A stretch of DNA of 64,000 nt from SCTD01 sp963781675. GTDB lineage: Bacteria; Actinomycetota; Actinomycetes; Mycobacteriales; SCTD01. The position numbers were made by a program, and so were the translations under genes. The stretch is taken from NCBI GenBank assembly GCA_963781675.1, contig CAWAGF010000001.1, positions 496,001 to 560,000 on the forward strand. The letters run 5' to 3'. A model generated the notes under the pieces. It saw only the letters and a list, made by a program, of their open reading frames with translations, had not been told where the DNA came from and did no database searches. Shown here piece after piece: positions 52,419 to 61,456 of this stretch; position 1 is the stretch's first letter; each line of letters opens with the position of its first letter.

Positions 52419-53339
52419 GTGCGCATCGTCTCGCTGCTCCCGTCGGCCACCGAGCTCGTGTACGCCCTCGGCCTGCAGGACGACCTCGTCGGCGTCACCC
52501 ACGAGTGCGCCTGGCCGCCGGAGGCTGCGCAGAAGCGGCACGTCTCGCACACCCGCATCCCCGTCGGCGCGACCTCCGCGCAGATCGACGCGCTGGTCAC
52601 GCAGGCCGCGCAGGGCGGTCCGCCGACCACGTGGCTGGACGACGAGGCGGTGCGCGAGCTGGCGCCGGACCTGGTGCTGACGCAGGACCTGTGCGCGGTC
52701 TGCGCGGTGCCGGCGGGGCAGGTCGACCAGGCGCTCAGCCGGCTGGGCTGCTCGGCGCAGGTGCTCTCGCTCGACCCGTCGACGCTGCCGGAGGTGCTCG
52801 ACGGCCTGCTGCTCGTCGGGGCGGCGACGGGTCGCGAGGCGCAGGCCCGGCAGGCGCGGGCCGTGCTCGAGCAGCGGCTGGACACCGTGCGCGCAGCCGT
52901 CGCCGACCGGCCGCGGCCGCGGGTGCTCGCCCTCGAGTGGGCCGACCCGCCGTACGGCGCCGGCCACTGGATCCCGGAGATGGTCGAGGCCGCCGGCGGG
53001 GAGCCGGTCCTCGCGGCGCCCGGCGGGCGGTCGTCACGGCTGGACTGGGCGGACGTCGCCGAGGCCGCCCCGGACGTGCTGGTGTTCATGCCGTGCGGCC
53101 ACCCGATGGCCACCGCCGTGCGTGAGGGGCAGGAGCTGCTGCTGCCGCGGGCCGACCTGGCCGGCGTGCCGGTCGTCGCGGCCGTGCACGGCGACGCGTA
53201 CTTCTCCCGGCCGGGCCCGCGGGTCGTCGACGGCGTCGAGGTGCTCGCCGGCCTGCTGCACCCGCAGGCCTGGCCGGCCCCGCGGGAGGAGGACGCGCGC
53301 ATCCTTCGCGTTCACGACGCTGGGGTACGTTCCGCCTGA
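52419..53339 (+). CDS. BtuF-like cobalamin-binding family protein without signal peptide
   Basis: The 306-residue protein has the class III periplasmic-binding fold: RIVSLLPSATELVYALGLQD at the N-terminus and a second lobe starting RPRVLALEWADPPYGAGHW. It lacks a signal peptide or lipobox, so it is expected in the cytoplasm, unlike true BtuF. Such stand-alone members are common in actinobacteria and are annotated as cobalamin-binding. No BtuC/D genes lie nearby. A Cys-containing segment (QDLCAVCAVP) is conserved in this subgroup. Leaderless start. Confidence 0.8.
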   Translation: MRIVSLLPSATELVYALGLQDDLVGVTHECAWPPEAAQKRHVSHTRIPVGATSAQIDALVTQAAQGGPPTTWLDDEAVRELAPDLVLTQDLCAVCAVPAGQVDQALSRLGCSAQVLSLDPSTLPEVLDGLLLVGAATGREAQARQARAVLEQRLDTVRAAVADRPRPRVLALEWADPPYGAGHWIPEMVEAAGGEPVLAAPGGRSSRLDWADVAEAAPDVLVFMPCGHPMATAVREGQELLLPRADLAGVPVVAAVHGDAYFSRPGPRVVDGVEVLAGLLHPQAWPAPREEDARILRVHDAGVRSA

Positions 53340-53367
53340 ACCCAGCCCCCACGATCGAGGACGCCTC

Positions 53368-54498
53368 GTGACCCTGCGCCGACGTACCGGAGCGGCTGCC
53401 GTGCTGGCAGCCCTCGCCCTTACCGCCGCATGCGGCGACGCCCCCAGCAGCGGCAGCAGCGGCGGGGACGGCGAGGTCGCGTCGGCCGCCTCCGTCAAGG
53501 ACCTCGGCAGCTTCGAGGCGCTCGTCGAGGCCGCCAAGGCCGAGGGCACGCTCAACGTCATCGCGCTGCCGCCGGACTGGACCAACTACGCCGAGGTGAT
53601 CGACACCTTCAGCAAGAAGTACGGCATCAAGGTCGACAGCGCGCAGCCGGACGCGTCCAGCCAGGACGAGATCAACGCGGCCAAGCAGCTCTCCGGCACC
53701 GACCGCGCGCCGGACGTCTTCGACCTCGGCCCGTCGGTCGCGGTCGCCAACGCCGACCTGTTCGCGCCCTACAAGGTGCGAGACCTGGGACGACGTCGCC
53801 GGACGAGCTGAAGGACGCCGACGGCCGCTTCATCAGCGACTACGGCGGCCTCATGTCGATCGGCTACGACGCGTCGGCCGTCCCGGCGCCGACGAGCGTC
53901 AAGGACCTGCTCAAGCCGGAGTACAAGGGCAAGGTCGCGCTCAACGGCGACCCGACGCAGGCCGGCGCCGCCTTCACCGGCGTCGTCATGGCCGCGCTCG
54001 GCAACGGCGGCTCGGCCGACGACATCAAGCCCGGCGTCGACTTCTTCACCCAGCTCAACAAGGCCGGGAACTTCCTGCCCGTCGACCCGACGCCGACCAC
54101 CATCGCCTCCGGGCAGACGCCGGTCGTCATCGACTGGGACTACACGAACGCCGCGCAGACGGTGGCCCTGCAGGGCAAGCGCGACTGGAAGGTCGTCGTG
54201 CCGAAGGAGGCCGTGGTCAGCTCCTACTACGTCCAGGCCATCAACAAGGAGGCGCCGCACCCGGCTGCCGCCCGCCTGTGGCAGGAGTTCCTCTACAGCG
54301 ACGAGGGCCAGAACCTCTGGCTCAAGGGCTTCGGCCGTCCGGTGCGCGAGGCCGCCATGGTCGAGGCCGGCACGATCGACCAGGCCGCCTACGCCAAGCT
54401 CCCCGCGACCGAGGGCGAGCCGGTGAGCCTCACCGAGGACGCAGAGCAGCAAGGCCAAGGAGTACCTCGGCGCCAACTGGGCCAAGGCCATCAGCTGA
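53368..54498 (+). pseudogene. ABC solute-binding lipoprotein, frame-interrupted three times
   Basis: GTG start, lipobox LTAAC, then a PotD/Fe(III)-type binding protein: ALPPDWTNYAEVIDTFSKKY early, ISDYGGLMSIGYDASAVP and VVIDWDYTNAAQ in the middle. One-base insertions near 53779, 53798 and 54447 shift the frame; since there are three, the overall 377-codon frame is kept. Restored junctions read FAPYKVETWDDVPDELKDAD and a C-terminal KAKEYLGANWAKAIS. It would deliver a small solute (polyamine, phosphonate or iron are possible) to the permeases that follow. Confidence 0.83.
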
Positions 54499-55350
54499 GC
54501 AAGCGCTCCCTGCTGCCCGCGCTCGGCGCGCTCCCGTTCCTGGCCTACGTCGGGGTCTTCCTGCTCTACCCGACGCTGGTCGTCGTCGGCGGGGGCCTTC
54601 GTCGACGACGGCCGGGGCGCTCACGCTGCAGAACGTGCGGGCCGTCGTCGACAGCCCGTACCTCGAGGCGTTCGGCCGCAGCCTGCGAGCTGTCCGCCAT
54701 CACCGCGGTGGTCGGTGCGGTGCTCGGCGCGCTGCTGGCGTGGGCGGTCGCGACGGGCGAGCCGGACGGCCTGCTGCGCCGGGTCGTCACGTCGGCGGCG
54801 GGCGTGCTGGCGCAGTTCGGCGGCGTCACGCTGGCGTTCGCGTTCCTCGCGACCGTCGGCTTCGAGGGGCTCGTCACGGTCTTCCTGCGCGACCACGGGA
54901 TCGACCTGTTCGCCGGCGGCGCCTGGATCTTCGAGCTGCCGGGGCTGGTGCTCGTCTACACCTACTTCCAGGTGCCGCTGATGGTCATCGTGTTCCTGCC
55001 GGCGCTCGACGGCCTCAAGCCGCAGTGGCGCGAGGCGGCGCGCAGCCTCGGCGGCAGCGCGTGGACCTACTGGCGCCGCGTCGCCGGACCGGTCCTCGCG
55101 CCCGCGTTCTTCGGCTCGATGCTGCTGCTGTTCGCCAACGCGTTCTCGGCGTACGCGACGGCGGCCGCGCTCGGTCAGCCAGGGCGCGCCGATCGTGCCG
55201 CTGCAGATCCGCAACCTGCAGACCAGCGAGGTCCTGCTCGGCCAGCAGAACCTCGCCCGCGCGCTCGGCCTCGGCATGGTGCTGGTCGTCGCCGTCGTCA
55301 TGGCGCTCTACGCGCTGCTCCAGCGGCGCACGACGCGGTGGCTGAGGTGA
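54495..55350 (+). pseudogene. ABC transporter permease 1, frame-interrupted
   Basis: About 284 codons once four inserted bases (near 54591, 54614, 54685 and 55173) are removed: six helices (SLLPALGALPFLAYVGVFLL first) and the EAA loop EAARSLGGSAWTYWRRVAGP. Restored pieces include FGRSLELSAITAVVGAVLGA and SQGAPIVPLQIRNLQTSEVL. The first codon appears to be CTG inside CTGA overlapping the binding-protein stop; since other junctions here are GTGA, this may be a fifth error or a rare start. PotB/ThiP-like half of the importer. Confidence 0.8.
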
Positions 55351-56142
55351 GGGCCGGCCCGCTGGAGCATCCTCGGTCTGCTCGGGGCGTTCTTCCTGCT
55401 GCCCCTGGTGGCGATGCTCGACTTCTCCACCCGTGGCGCGCCCGGCGGCGGCCGCGACTTCACCGCGTGGACCTCCATCGCGGACGACCCCGCGCTCCTC
55501 GACGCGATCGTGACCTCGCTCGAGCTCGCGGCGCTGACCGCGGTGCTGGTGCTGGTCCTGCTGCTGCCGACGATGGTCTGGGTGCAGCTGCGGCTGCCGC
55601 GGCTGAAGCGGCTGGTGGAGTTCCTCTGCCTGCTGCCGCTGGTGATCCCGGCCGTCGTGCTCGTCGTCGGCATCGCCTCGCTCTACTCCTGGGTCACCTA
55701 CTTCCTGGGCAACTCGGCGCTCACGCTGACCTTCGTCTACGTCGTGCTCGTCCTGCCGTACGCCTACCGCGCGCTCGAGTCCGGGCTGCAGGCGATGGAC
55801 CTCACGACGCTGTCGGAGGCGGCGCGCAGCCTCGGCGCGAGCTGGGGCACCGTGCTGCTGCGCGTGGTCCTGCCCGGCGTACGAGGCGCCGTGCTGTCCG
55901 CCGCCCTGCTGACCGTCGCCCTCGTGCTGGGGGAGTTCACGCTGGCCAGCCTGCTGAACTTCCCCACGCTGCAGGTGGCCATCAACCTGACCGGCAAGCG
56001 CGACGCCGCGCTCTCCATCGCGGTCTCTCTCGCCGCGCTGCTGCTGGCCTTCGGCCTGCTGCTCGTCCTGTCGCAGCTCGTCGGACGGCGCCGCACCGCG
56101 CGCGTCGCCGAGCCGCTCGCACCCTCAGGAGGCAAGGCGTGA
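55347..56142 (+). CDS. ABC transporter permease 2
   Basis: PotC-type permease of about 264 residues with six helices and EAA loop EAARSLGASWGTVLLRVVLP. The GTG in GTGA overlaps permease 1, but an extra base near 55358 puts these first codons out of frame; restored, the start reads VRAGRWSILGLLGAFFLLPL. As given, the first in-frame ATG is at 55408, which would remove the first helix. GTGA overlap with the ATPase gene. Confidence 0.85.
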
Positions 56143-57191
56143 CCACCGGCGCGGGCGTGCACCTGCAGGGCCTGTCCCGGGCGTACGGCGGTGTCGCCGC
56201 GCTGGACGGCCTCGACCTGCTCGTCGAGCCGGGGGAGTTCGTCTCCCTGCTCGGCCCGTCCGGCTGCGGCAAGACGACGGCGCTGCGGATCCTGGCCGGC
56301 CTCGAGACGGCCGACTCCGGCCAGGTGCTCGTCGGTGGCGAGGACGTCACGCGCGTGCCAGCCAACAAGCGCGACATGGGAATGGTCTTCCAGGCCTACA
56401 GCCTGTTCCCGAACCTCAGCGCGCGCGACAACGTCGGCTTCGGACTGCGCCTGCGCAAGGTCGGCAGCACCGAGGAGCGGTCCCGGGCGGGCGAGCTGCT
56501 CGAGCTCGTCGGCCTCGCGGACCAGGCGGACAAGTACCCGCACCAGATGTCCGGCGGCCAGCAGCAGCGCGTCGCGCTGGCCCGGGCGCTGGCGATCCGC
56601 CCGCGGGTGCTGCTGCTCGACGAGCCGCTGTCGGCGCTCGACGCGCAGGTGCGCGTGCAGCTGCGCGAGGAGATCCGGCGCATCCAGACCGAGCTCGCGA
56701 TCACGACGCTGTTCGTCACGCACGACCAGGAGGAGGCGCTCGCGATCAGCGACCGCGTCGGCGTCATGTCACGCGGCCGCCTCGAGCAGCTGGACACCCC
56801 CGCCGCGGTCTACCAGCGGCCGGCGACGCCCTTCGTGGCGGAGTTCATCGGCGTGACCAACTCCTTCAGCGGCACCGTCGCCGGGAGCGACCTGCAGCTG
56901 CCCGACGGCCGGCGCCTGCCCGCAGCCGTGCTCGCCGAGCAGGCCGACGGCAGCCCGGCGCGGGTGCTCGTGCGCCCGGTCGACCTGCGCGTCGCGCAGG
57001 AGGGCCAGCTCGCCGGGACCGTCCTGACGCACAGCTTCCTCGGGCCGGTCACGCGCCTCGCGGTCCGGCTCGGCGATGACACCGTGGTGCGGGTGGACGT
57101 GCCGTCGGCGTCCGCCGGCGCGACGCCCCCTGGCGCCGACGTGGGACTGGCGGTCGAGCCGGATGCGGCCTTCCTCGCGGCGGAGCGCTAG
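56139..57191 (+). CDS. ABC transporter ATPase (PotA/FbpC type)
   Basis: The 350-residue protein has Walker A LLGPSGCGKTTALR (about 38-51), Q-loop VFQAYSLFP, signature MSGGQQQRVALARAL, Walker B RVLLLDEPLSALD, the switch FVTHDQEEAL and a C-terminal TOBE regulatory domain (about 270-345). It energises the two permeases upstream. All elements are intact in one frame, unlike the genes before it. Substrate is likely a polyamine, iron or organophosphonate; sequence does not decide. Confidence 0.93.
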   Translation: MTTGAGVHLQGLSRAYGGVAALDGLDLLVEPGEFVSLLGPSGCGKTTALRILAGLETADSGQVLVGGEDVTRVPANKRDMGMVFQAYSLFPNLSARDNVGFGLRLRKVGSTEERSRAGELLELVGLADQADKYPHQMSGGQQQRVALARALAIRPRVLLLDEPLSALDAQVRVQLREEIRRIQTELAITTLFVTHDQEEALAISDRVGVMSRGRLEQLDTPAAVYQRPATPFVAEFIGVTNSFSGTVAGSDLQLPDGRRLPAAVLAEQADGSPARVLVRPVDLRVAQEGQLAGTVLTHSFLGPVTRLAVRLGDDTVVRVDVPSASAGATPPGADVGLAVEPDAAFLAAER

Positions 57192-57306
57192 CCGCGGGAG
57201 GCGCGCGGTCCCACCGCTGCTCCTGATGGGCTAGCCCAGCCGGGCCACTCCGTCACGGCCCGTCCGTGTCATGCGCTCACGTCCGCTTTGGGGGAGCGTG
57301 GTACAG

Positions 57307-60003
57307 GTGCACCGTGCTGTCGGGCGCCCTCCGACCCCGGGCGATCTGCTGCGGAGGGTCCTGCCCGCACGCAGGGAGCTCGCGGAGCCGCTCTGGCGGG
57401 CGCGGCACCGCGCCATGCTCGGCCTGTTCGTCGCGCACCTGCTGCTGCTGCCGCTCTGGGCGAGGCTGAACGCCGAGCCGATGACCCACGTGCTCGGCCT
57501 CGAGCTCGGCCTCGGCGGGCTCGCCGCCCTGGGCGCGGTCTCCCGGAGCCGCGGCATCGCGGCCTCCGCCGTCTCGCTCGGCCTGGTCGGCTCCGCAGCC
57601 GCGGTCGTGCACGCCGGCGAGGGCCGCACGGTCCTGCACTTCCACTTCTTCTTCATCGTCGCCGCGCTGGCGCTCTACCAGCGGTGGACGCCGTACCTGC
57701 TCGCGCTGGGGTTCGTCATCGTCGACCACGGCGTGATGGGGCTGCTCGCTCCGGCGGACGTCTACGACGACGCGTTCTCGCTGCAGTACCCGTGGACCGC
57801 AGCGATCGTCCACGGCGGGTACGTGCTCTGCGCCGCGGCGGCTGCGGCCACCGCCTGGACGTGGGCCGAGCGGGAGCGGCGCAGCGCCGAGGAGCGCGCC
57901 GAGCAGGAGGCCAGCCGCGTGCGCGAGAGCGAGCGGCGGCTGACCGGCCTGCTGGACAACGTGCCCTCCAGCATCTTCGTGAAGGACCTGCATGGGCGCT
58001 TCATCGACGCCAACCGCCAGATGCAGGAGGTGCTCGGCGTCGGGGTCGACGGCGTCGCCGGCCGCACCAGCGCGGACCTGTTCGGCGCCGACGCCGCGTC
58101 GGTGTCCGACGCCCACGACGCGCAGGTCGTCGCCACCCGTGTCAGCAGCGAGGTGGTGGAGCGCAACGTCGTGGCGCGCGGCGAGCTCGTGCTGTCGGTC
58201 GTGAAGTTCCCGCTGCTCGACGATGCCGGCTCGGTGACCGCGATCGCCGGCATCGCCACCGACATCACCGAGCGCACCCTCGCCGAGCAGGCGCTGCGCG
58301 ACAGCGAGCGGCGGCTGCGCGGCGTCTTCGAGCGCGGTCCGGTGGCGCAGATGGTGCTGCAGCCGGACGGCACCCTGGCCGAGCTGAACCCGGCGTTCTG
58401 CGAGCTGTTCGGGTACGGCGAGGGCGAGCTGCTCGGGATGCGGCTCGCGACGCTCGTCGAGCCGGAGGACCGGCCGGCCGTCGACGCGCTGCTCGTGCCG
58501 ACCGCCGAGCCGCAGCGGCAGGAGCTGCGCATGCGGCACCGCGACGGGGAGGTGCTCAGCTGCAAGGTGGGCGTCGCGGCGGTGCCGCTCGAGGACGGCG
58601 CGCACTACCTGGTCGGCATGGTCGAGGACGTGACGCAGGCCCGGCGCAGCGCCGCGGAGCTGGACCACCGCGCGACGCACGACGCGCTGACCGGGCTGCC
58701 GAACCGCACCCTGCTGCTCAGCCGGATCGCCGACGCGCTGGCGCACGACGTACGGGGCGTCGCGGTGGTCTTCCTCGACCTCGACGGCTTCAAGGAGGTC
58801 AACGACAGCCTCGGGCACGACGCGGGCGACCAGCTGCTGCACACCGTCGCCCGTCGGCTCGACGGCGCGCGGCGACCGGGGGACACCCTGGCCCGGCTGG
58901 GCGGCGACGAGTTCGTGCTGTGCTGCCCGGGCTGCGACACCCCGGAGCAGGCGCGCGGCATCGCCGCCCGCGTGCTCGGCGCCCTGCGCACGCCGCTGTC
59001 CGTCGCCGACCGGGTCGTCGAGGTCGGCGGGAGCATCGGCATCGCGCTCGGCCGCGCCCGCGACGGCGCCACCCCGATGCTGCTGCTGCGCGACGCCGAC
59101 ACCGCCCTCTACGCGGCCAAGGCCGAGGGGCGCGACCGGGCCGTCGTGTTCACCCCGGAGCTGCGCGAGCGCGACGAGCGCCGCCGCCGGCTGCAGGGAG
59201 ACCTGGCCGCGGAGCTGCGGGGCGGAGACGGCCTGCTGCTGGTGTACCAACCGGTGGCCGAGGCGGTCTCCGGCCGGCTCACCACCTGCGAGGCGCTGAT
59301 CCGCTGGCAGCACCCGGTCGACGGGCTGCTCATGCCGGACGCCTTCCTGCCGCTGGCCGCGGACAAGGGGCTGCTGCCGCTGCTCGACCGCTGGGTGCTC
59401 GACGAGGCCTGCAGCGCGGCGGCCGCGTGGTCCGACCGCGGCGGGCCGGTGTCGGTGGCCGTGAACATCACCCCGCAGACGATCGCCGAGGAGGGCGTCG
59501 TCGACTGGGTGCGGGACGCCTGCGCGCGCACCTCGCTGCCGCCCGCGCGACTCGTCGTGGAGCTCACCGAGACCGCCGTGGTCACCCGTCCGGTCGAGAC
59601 CTCCCGCGCCCTCGCCGGGCTGCGCGCGATGGGGGTGCGCGTGGCGCTGGACGACTTCGGGACGGGGTACTCCTCGCTGTCGCACCTGCGCGACCTGCCG
59701 GTCGACATCGTGAAGATCGACCGCAGCTTCACCCGCGGCGCGGTGCGCAGCCCGCGCGACTCGGCCATCGTCCGGGCGACCGCTGACCTGGCCCGCGCCC
59801 TCGGCGCGATCCTCGTGGCGGAGGGCGTGGAGACCGTCGAGCAGCGTGAGGCGGTCGCTGCCGCCGGGTGCCAGCTCGTGCAGGGCTGGCAGGTGTCGCG
59901 GCCGCTGCCGGCTGCCGAGGTGGCGGAGCTGCTCGCCGCGCAGCCGCCGGCACCGCCCGCACCGCGGCTGTCGCCGGAGGCCCGGCTGCGGAGCCTCGGC
60001 TAG
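57307..60003 (+). CDS. Membrane PAS-PAS-GGDEF-EAL protein with HFHFF sensor domain
   Basis: About 898 residues: a membrane sensor region (about 35-190) containing HFHFFFIVAALALYQRWTPY and FVIVDHGVMGLL, two PAS domains (about 212-335 and 340-450), GGDEF (about 465-615; GGDEF with I-site RPGD) and EAL (about 635-880; CEALIRW, LVVELTETAV, DDFGTGYSSL, KIDRSF, AEGVET). Both catalytic domains look intact. The clustered membrane histidines might bind heme or metal. The GTG at 57307 is preferred for GGGGGAG 10 nt upstream; GTG 57298 and ATG 57271 are also in frame. Confidence 0.9.
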   Translation: MHRAVGRPPTPGDLLRRVLPARRELAEPLWRARHRAMLGLFVAHLLLLPLWARLNAEPMTHVLGLELGLGGLAALGAVSRSRGIAASAVSLGLVGSAAAVVHAGEGRTVLHFHFFFIVAALALYQRWTPYLLALGFVIVDHGVMGLLAPADVYDDAFSLQYPWTAAIVHGGYVLCAAAAAATAWTWAERERRSAEERAEQEASRVRESERRLTGLLDNVPSSIFVKDLHGRFIDANRQMQEVLGVGVDGVAGRTSADLFGADAASVSDAHDAQVVATRVSSEVVERNVVARGELVLSVVKFPLLDDAGSVTAIAGIATDITERTLAEQALRDSERRLRGVFERGPVAQMVLQPDGTLAELNPAFCELFGYGEGELLGMRLATLVEPEDRPAVDALLVPTAEPQRQELRMRHRDGEVLSCKVGVAAVPLEDGAHYLVGMVEDVTQARRSAAELDHRATHDALTGLPNRTLLLSRIADALAHDVRGVAVVFLDLDGFKEVNDSLGHDAGDQLLHTVARRLDGARRPGDTLARLGGDEFVLCCPGCDTPEQARGIAARVLGALRTPLSVADRVVEVGGSIGIALGRARDGATPMLLLRDADTALYAAKAEGRDRAVVFTPELRERDERRRRLQGDLAAELRGGDGLLLVYQPVAEAVSGRLTTCEALIRWQHPVDGLLMPDAFLPLAADKGLLPLLDRWVLDEACSAAAAWSDRGGPVSVAVNITPQTIAEEGVVDWVRDACARTSLPPARLVVELTETAVVTRPVETSRALAGLRAMGVRVALDDFGTGYSSLSHLRDLPVDIVKIDRSFTRGAVRSPRDSAIVRATADLARALGAILVAEGVETVEQREAVAAAGCQLVQGWQVSRPLPAAEVAELLAAQPPAPPAPRLSPEARLRSLG

Positions 60004-60049
60004 CCGCGCACCAGCGTCCCCACGGTCGCGCCACCCGCCGGCAGGGAGG

Positions 60050-60433
60050 TCAGCGGCCGCGCAGCCGCCGTACCCCGCGCCACCCCGCGTAGCCGACCCC
60101 GGTCCCGGCCGCCGCTCCCGCCACGAGCAGCGCCACCGACAGTGCCGGCCGCGCCCCGCTGACCGCCCCGCGCACCGGCACGGCGGCACGGCCCTTCACG
60201 CCGGGCCGGGCGGCCTGCGCGAGCAGCTCGTCCAGCAGCCCCTCCGGCGGCGGCTCGGCCGGCGTCGACAGCACCCGCAGGCCGGCCGCGACGTCCCGCT
60301 GGGCGGAGAACGCCGCCTGGCAGTCCGGGCACCGGCGCAGGTGCAGCCCGACCAGCCGCCGGCGGAACCGCGGCAGCGACCGCTCGCAGTACGCGGGCAG
60401 CTGCCCCTGCACCTCGTCGCACAACCGGCTCAT
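60050..60433 (-). CDS. Zinc-finger anti-sigma factor, membrane-anchored
   Basis: The 127-residue protein has a ZAS-type H-x3-C-x2-C motif (LHLRRCPDC, about 30-38) in a helical N-terminal domain that would hold the ECF sigma factor, and one membrane helix (LSVALLVAGAAAGTGVGYAG, about 95-115). The cognate sigma gene is directly upstream with an ATGA overlap. Whether zinc/thiol oxidation or proteolysis releases sigma is not visible. Confidence 0.87.
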   Translation of the reverse strand: MSRLCDEVQGQLPAYCERSLPRFRRRLVGLHLRRCPDCQAAFSAQRDVAAGLRVLSTPAEPPPEGLLDELLAQAARPGVKGRAAVPVRGAVSGARPALSVALLVAGAAAGTGVGYAGWRGVRRLRGR

Positions 60434-60978
60434 GTCCCGACCAGCTCCCTCAGCCTCGCGTGCGCCCTGTGCAGCCGGACCTTCACCGCACCCTCGCTGA
60501 TCCCGAGCAGCGTGGCCGCCTCCCTCGTCGACAGCCCCTGCACGTCGCGCAGCACGACCACCTCGCGGGCCTCCGCGGGCAGCGCGTCCAGCGCCCGCGC
60601 GGTCCGTGCGGCGAGGTCGGCAGTCTCGGCCCGCGCAGCCGGGTCGGGAGACGGGTCGGCCAGCTCGACGTCCATCTCGAGCACCCCCGCCGACTGCCCG
60701 CGGGCGCGCACGTCGCCGCGCCGGGTCAGCATCGTGCTGCACACGTTGACCGTCACGCGGTGCAGCCACGTCCCGAAGGCGGACTCGCCGCGGAAGCCGA
60801 GCACCGACCGCACGACCCGCAGGTAGACCTCCTGCGTCGCGTCCGCCGCGTCGCTCGGGTCGCCGAGCAGCCGGCGGGCCAGCGCGTACACGTCGGCGTA
60901 CGTCGCACGGATCAGGTCGTCCATGGCGCCGCGCTCGCCGCGCTGCACGGCGCGCACGAGCGACGGGTCGACGTCCAC
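60430..60978 (-). CDS. ECF RNA polymerase sigma factor
   Basis: The 182-residue protein has region 2 (YADVYALARRLLGDPSDAADATQEV, about 26-52; then GWLHR-type AFGTWLHRVTVNVC) and region 4 (LDALPAEAREVVVLRDVQGL, then TREAATLLGISEGAVKVRLHRA as the -35-binding helix-turn-helix). Linker of about 35 residues. GTG start. Coupled to its anti-sigma gene by ATGA. Divergent from a small membrane protein gene 98 nt away. Confidence 0.93.
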   Translation of the reverse strand: MDVDPSLVRAVQRGERGAMDDLIRATYADVYALARRLLGDPSDAADATQEVYLRVVRSVLGFRGESAFGTWLHRVTVNVCSTMLTRRGDVRARGQSAGVLEMDVELADPSPDPAARAETADLAARTARALDALPAEAREVVVLRDVQGLSTREAATLLGISEGAVKVRLHRAHARLRELVGT

Positions 60979-61075
60979 CCCTGCACGGTCCACCAGAGAC
61001 GGCTGTAACCGATCGCGACGCGCGGAGTCCAACGGGGTGAGCGGGGCAAGGAGCCTCGCCGCAAAGGAGCCCGCC

Positions 61076-61405
61076 GTGTACCCCTTCGTCGTCTTCCTCG
61101 GTCTCGCCCTCGGTCTCACCGTCGTGATGCAGGTCATCGACGAGCTGCTCCCGCTCAAGGCGCCTGCCGCCCTGAGCCGCACGATCGCCGTCGTCCTCGC
61201 GGCCGGGTTCGCCTGGGCGCTCGACTACTCGGTCTTCACCGCGTTCGGCCAGGAGCTGCGCAGCGCCTGGATGCACCCGGCGGTGACCGGGCTCGCGCTG
61301 GTCGGCGGCGGCGAGTTCGTCCGCAGCCTGGTGCACGCGCTCGGCCACCGCACCGGCGAGCCGCCGGTCGAGGTCGCGCCGCACCGCACCATCCGCGCGG
61401 CCTAG
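61076..61405 (+). CDS. Small membrane protein of unknown function
   Basis: The 109-residue protein has about three hydrophobic helices (about 2-20, 33-52, 70-90) and a short polar tail. GTG with SD AAAGGAG. It is divergent from the ECF sigma gene and could be part of its regulon, an inference from position only. No family recognised. Confidence 0.72.
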   Translation: MYPFVVFLGLALGLTVVMQVIDELLPLKAPAALSRTIAVVLAAGFAWALDYSVFTAFGQELRSAWMHPAVTGLALVGGGEFVRSLVHALGHRTGEPPVEVAPHRTIRAA

Positions 61406-61423
61406 TCGCACGAACGTCGGGAC

Positions 61424-61453
61424 GAGCGGCCACCCAGGACCCGGTGGCCGCTC
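61424..61453. terminator. Hairpin terminator between convergent genes
   Basis: GAGCGGCCACC / GGTGGCCGCTC, perfect 11-bp stem with an 8-nt loop. It ends 4 nt before the stop of the convergent TauE-type gene and serves both directions. Confidence 0.8.
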
Positions 61454-61456
61454 CTC

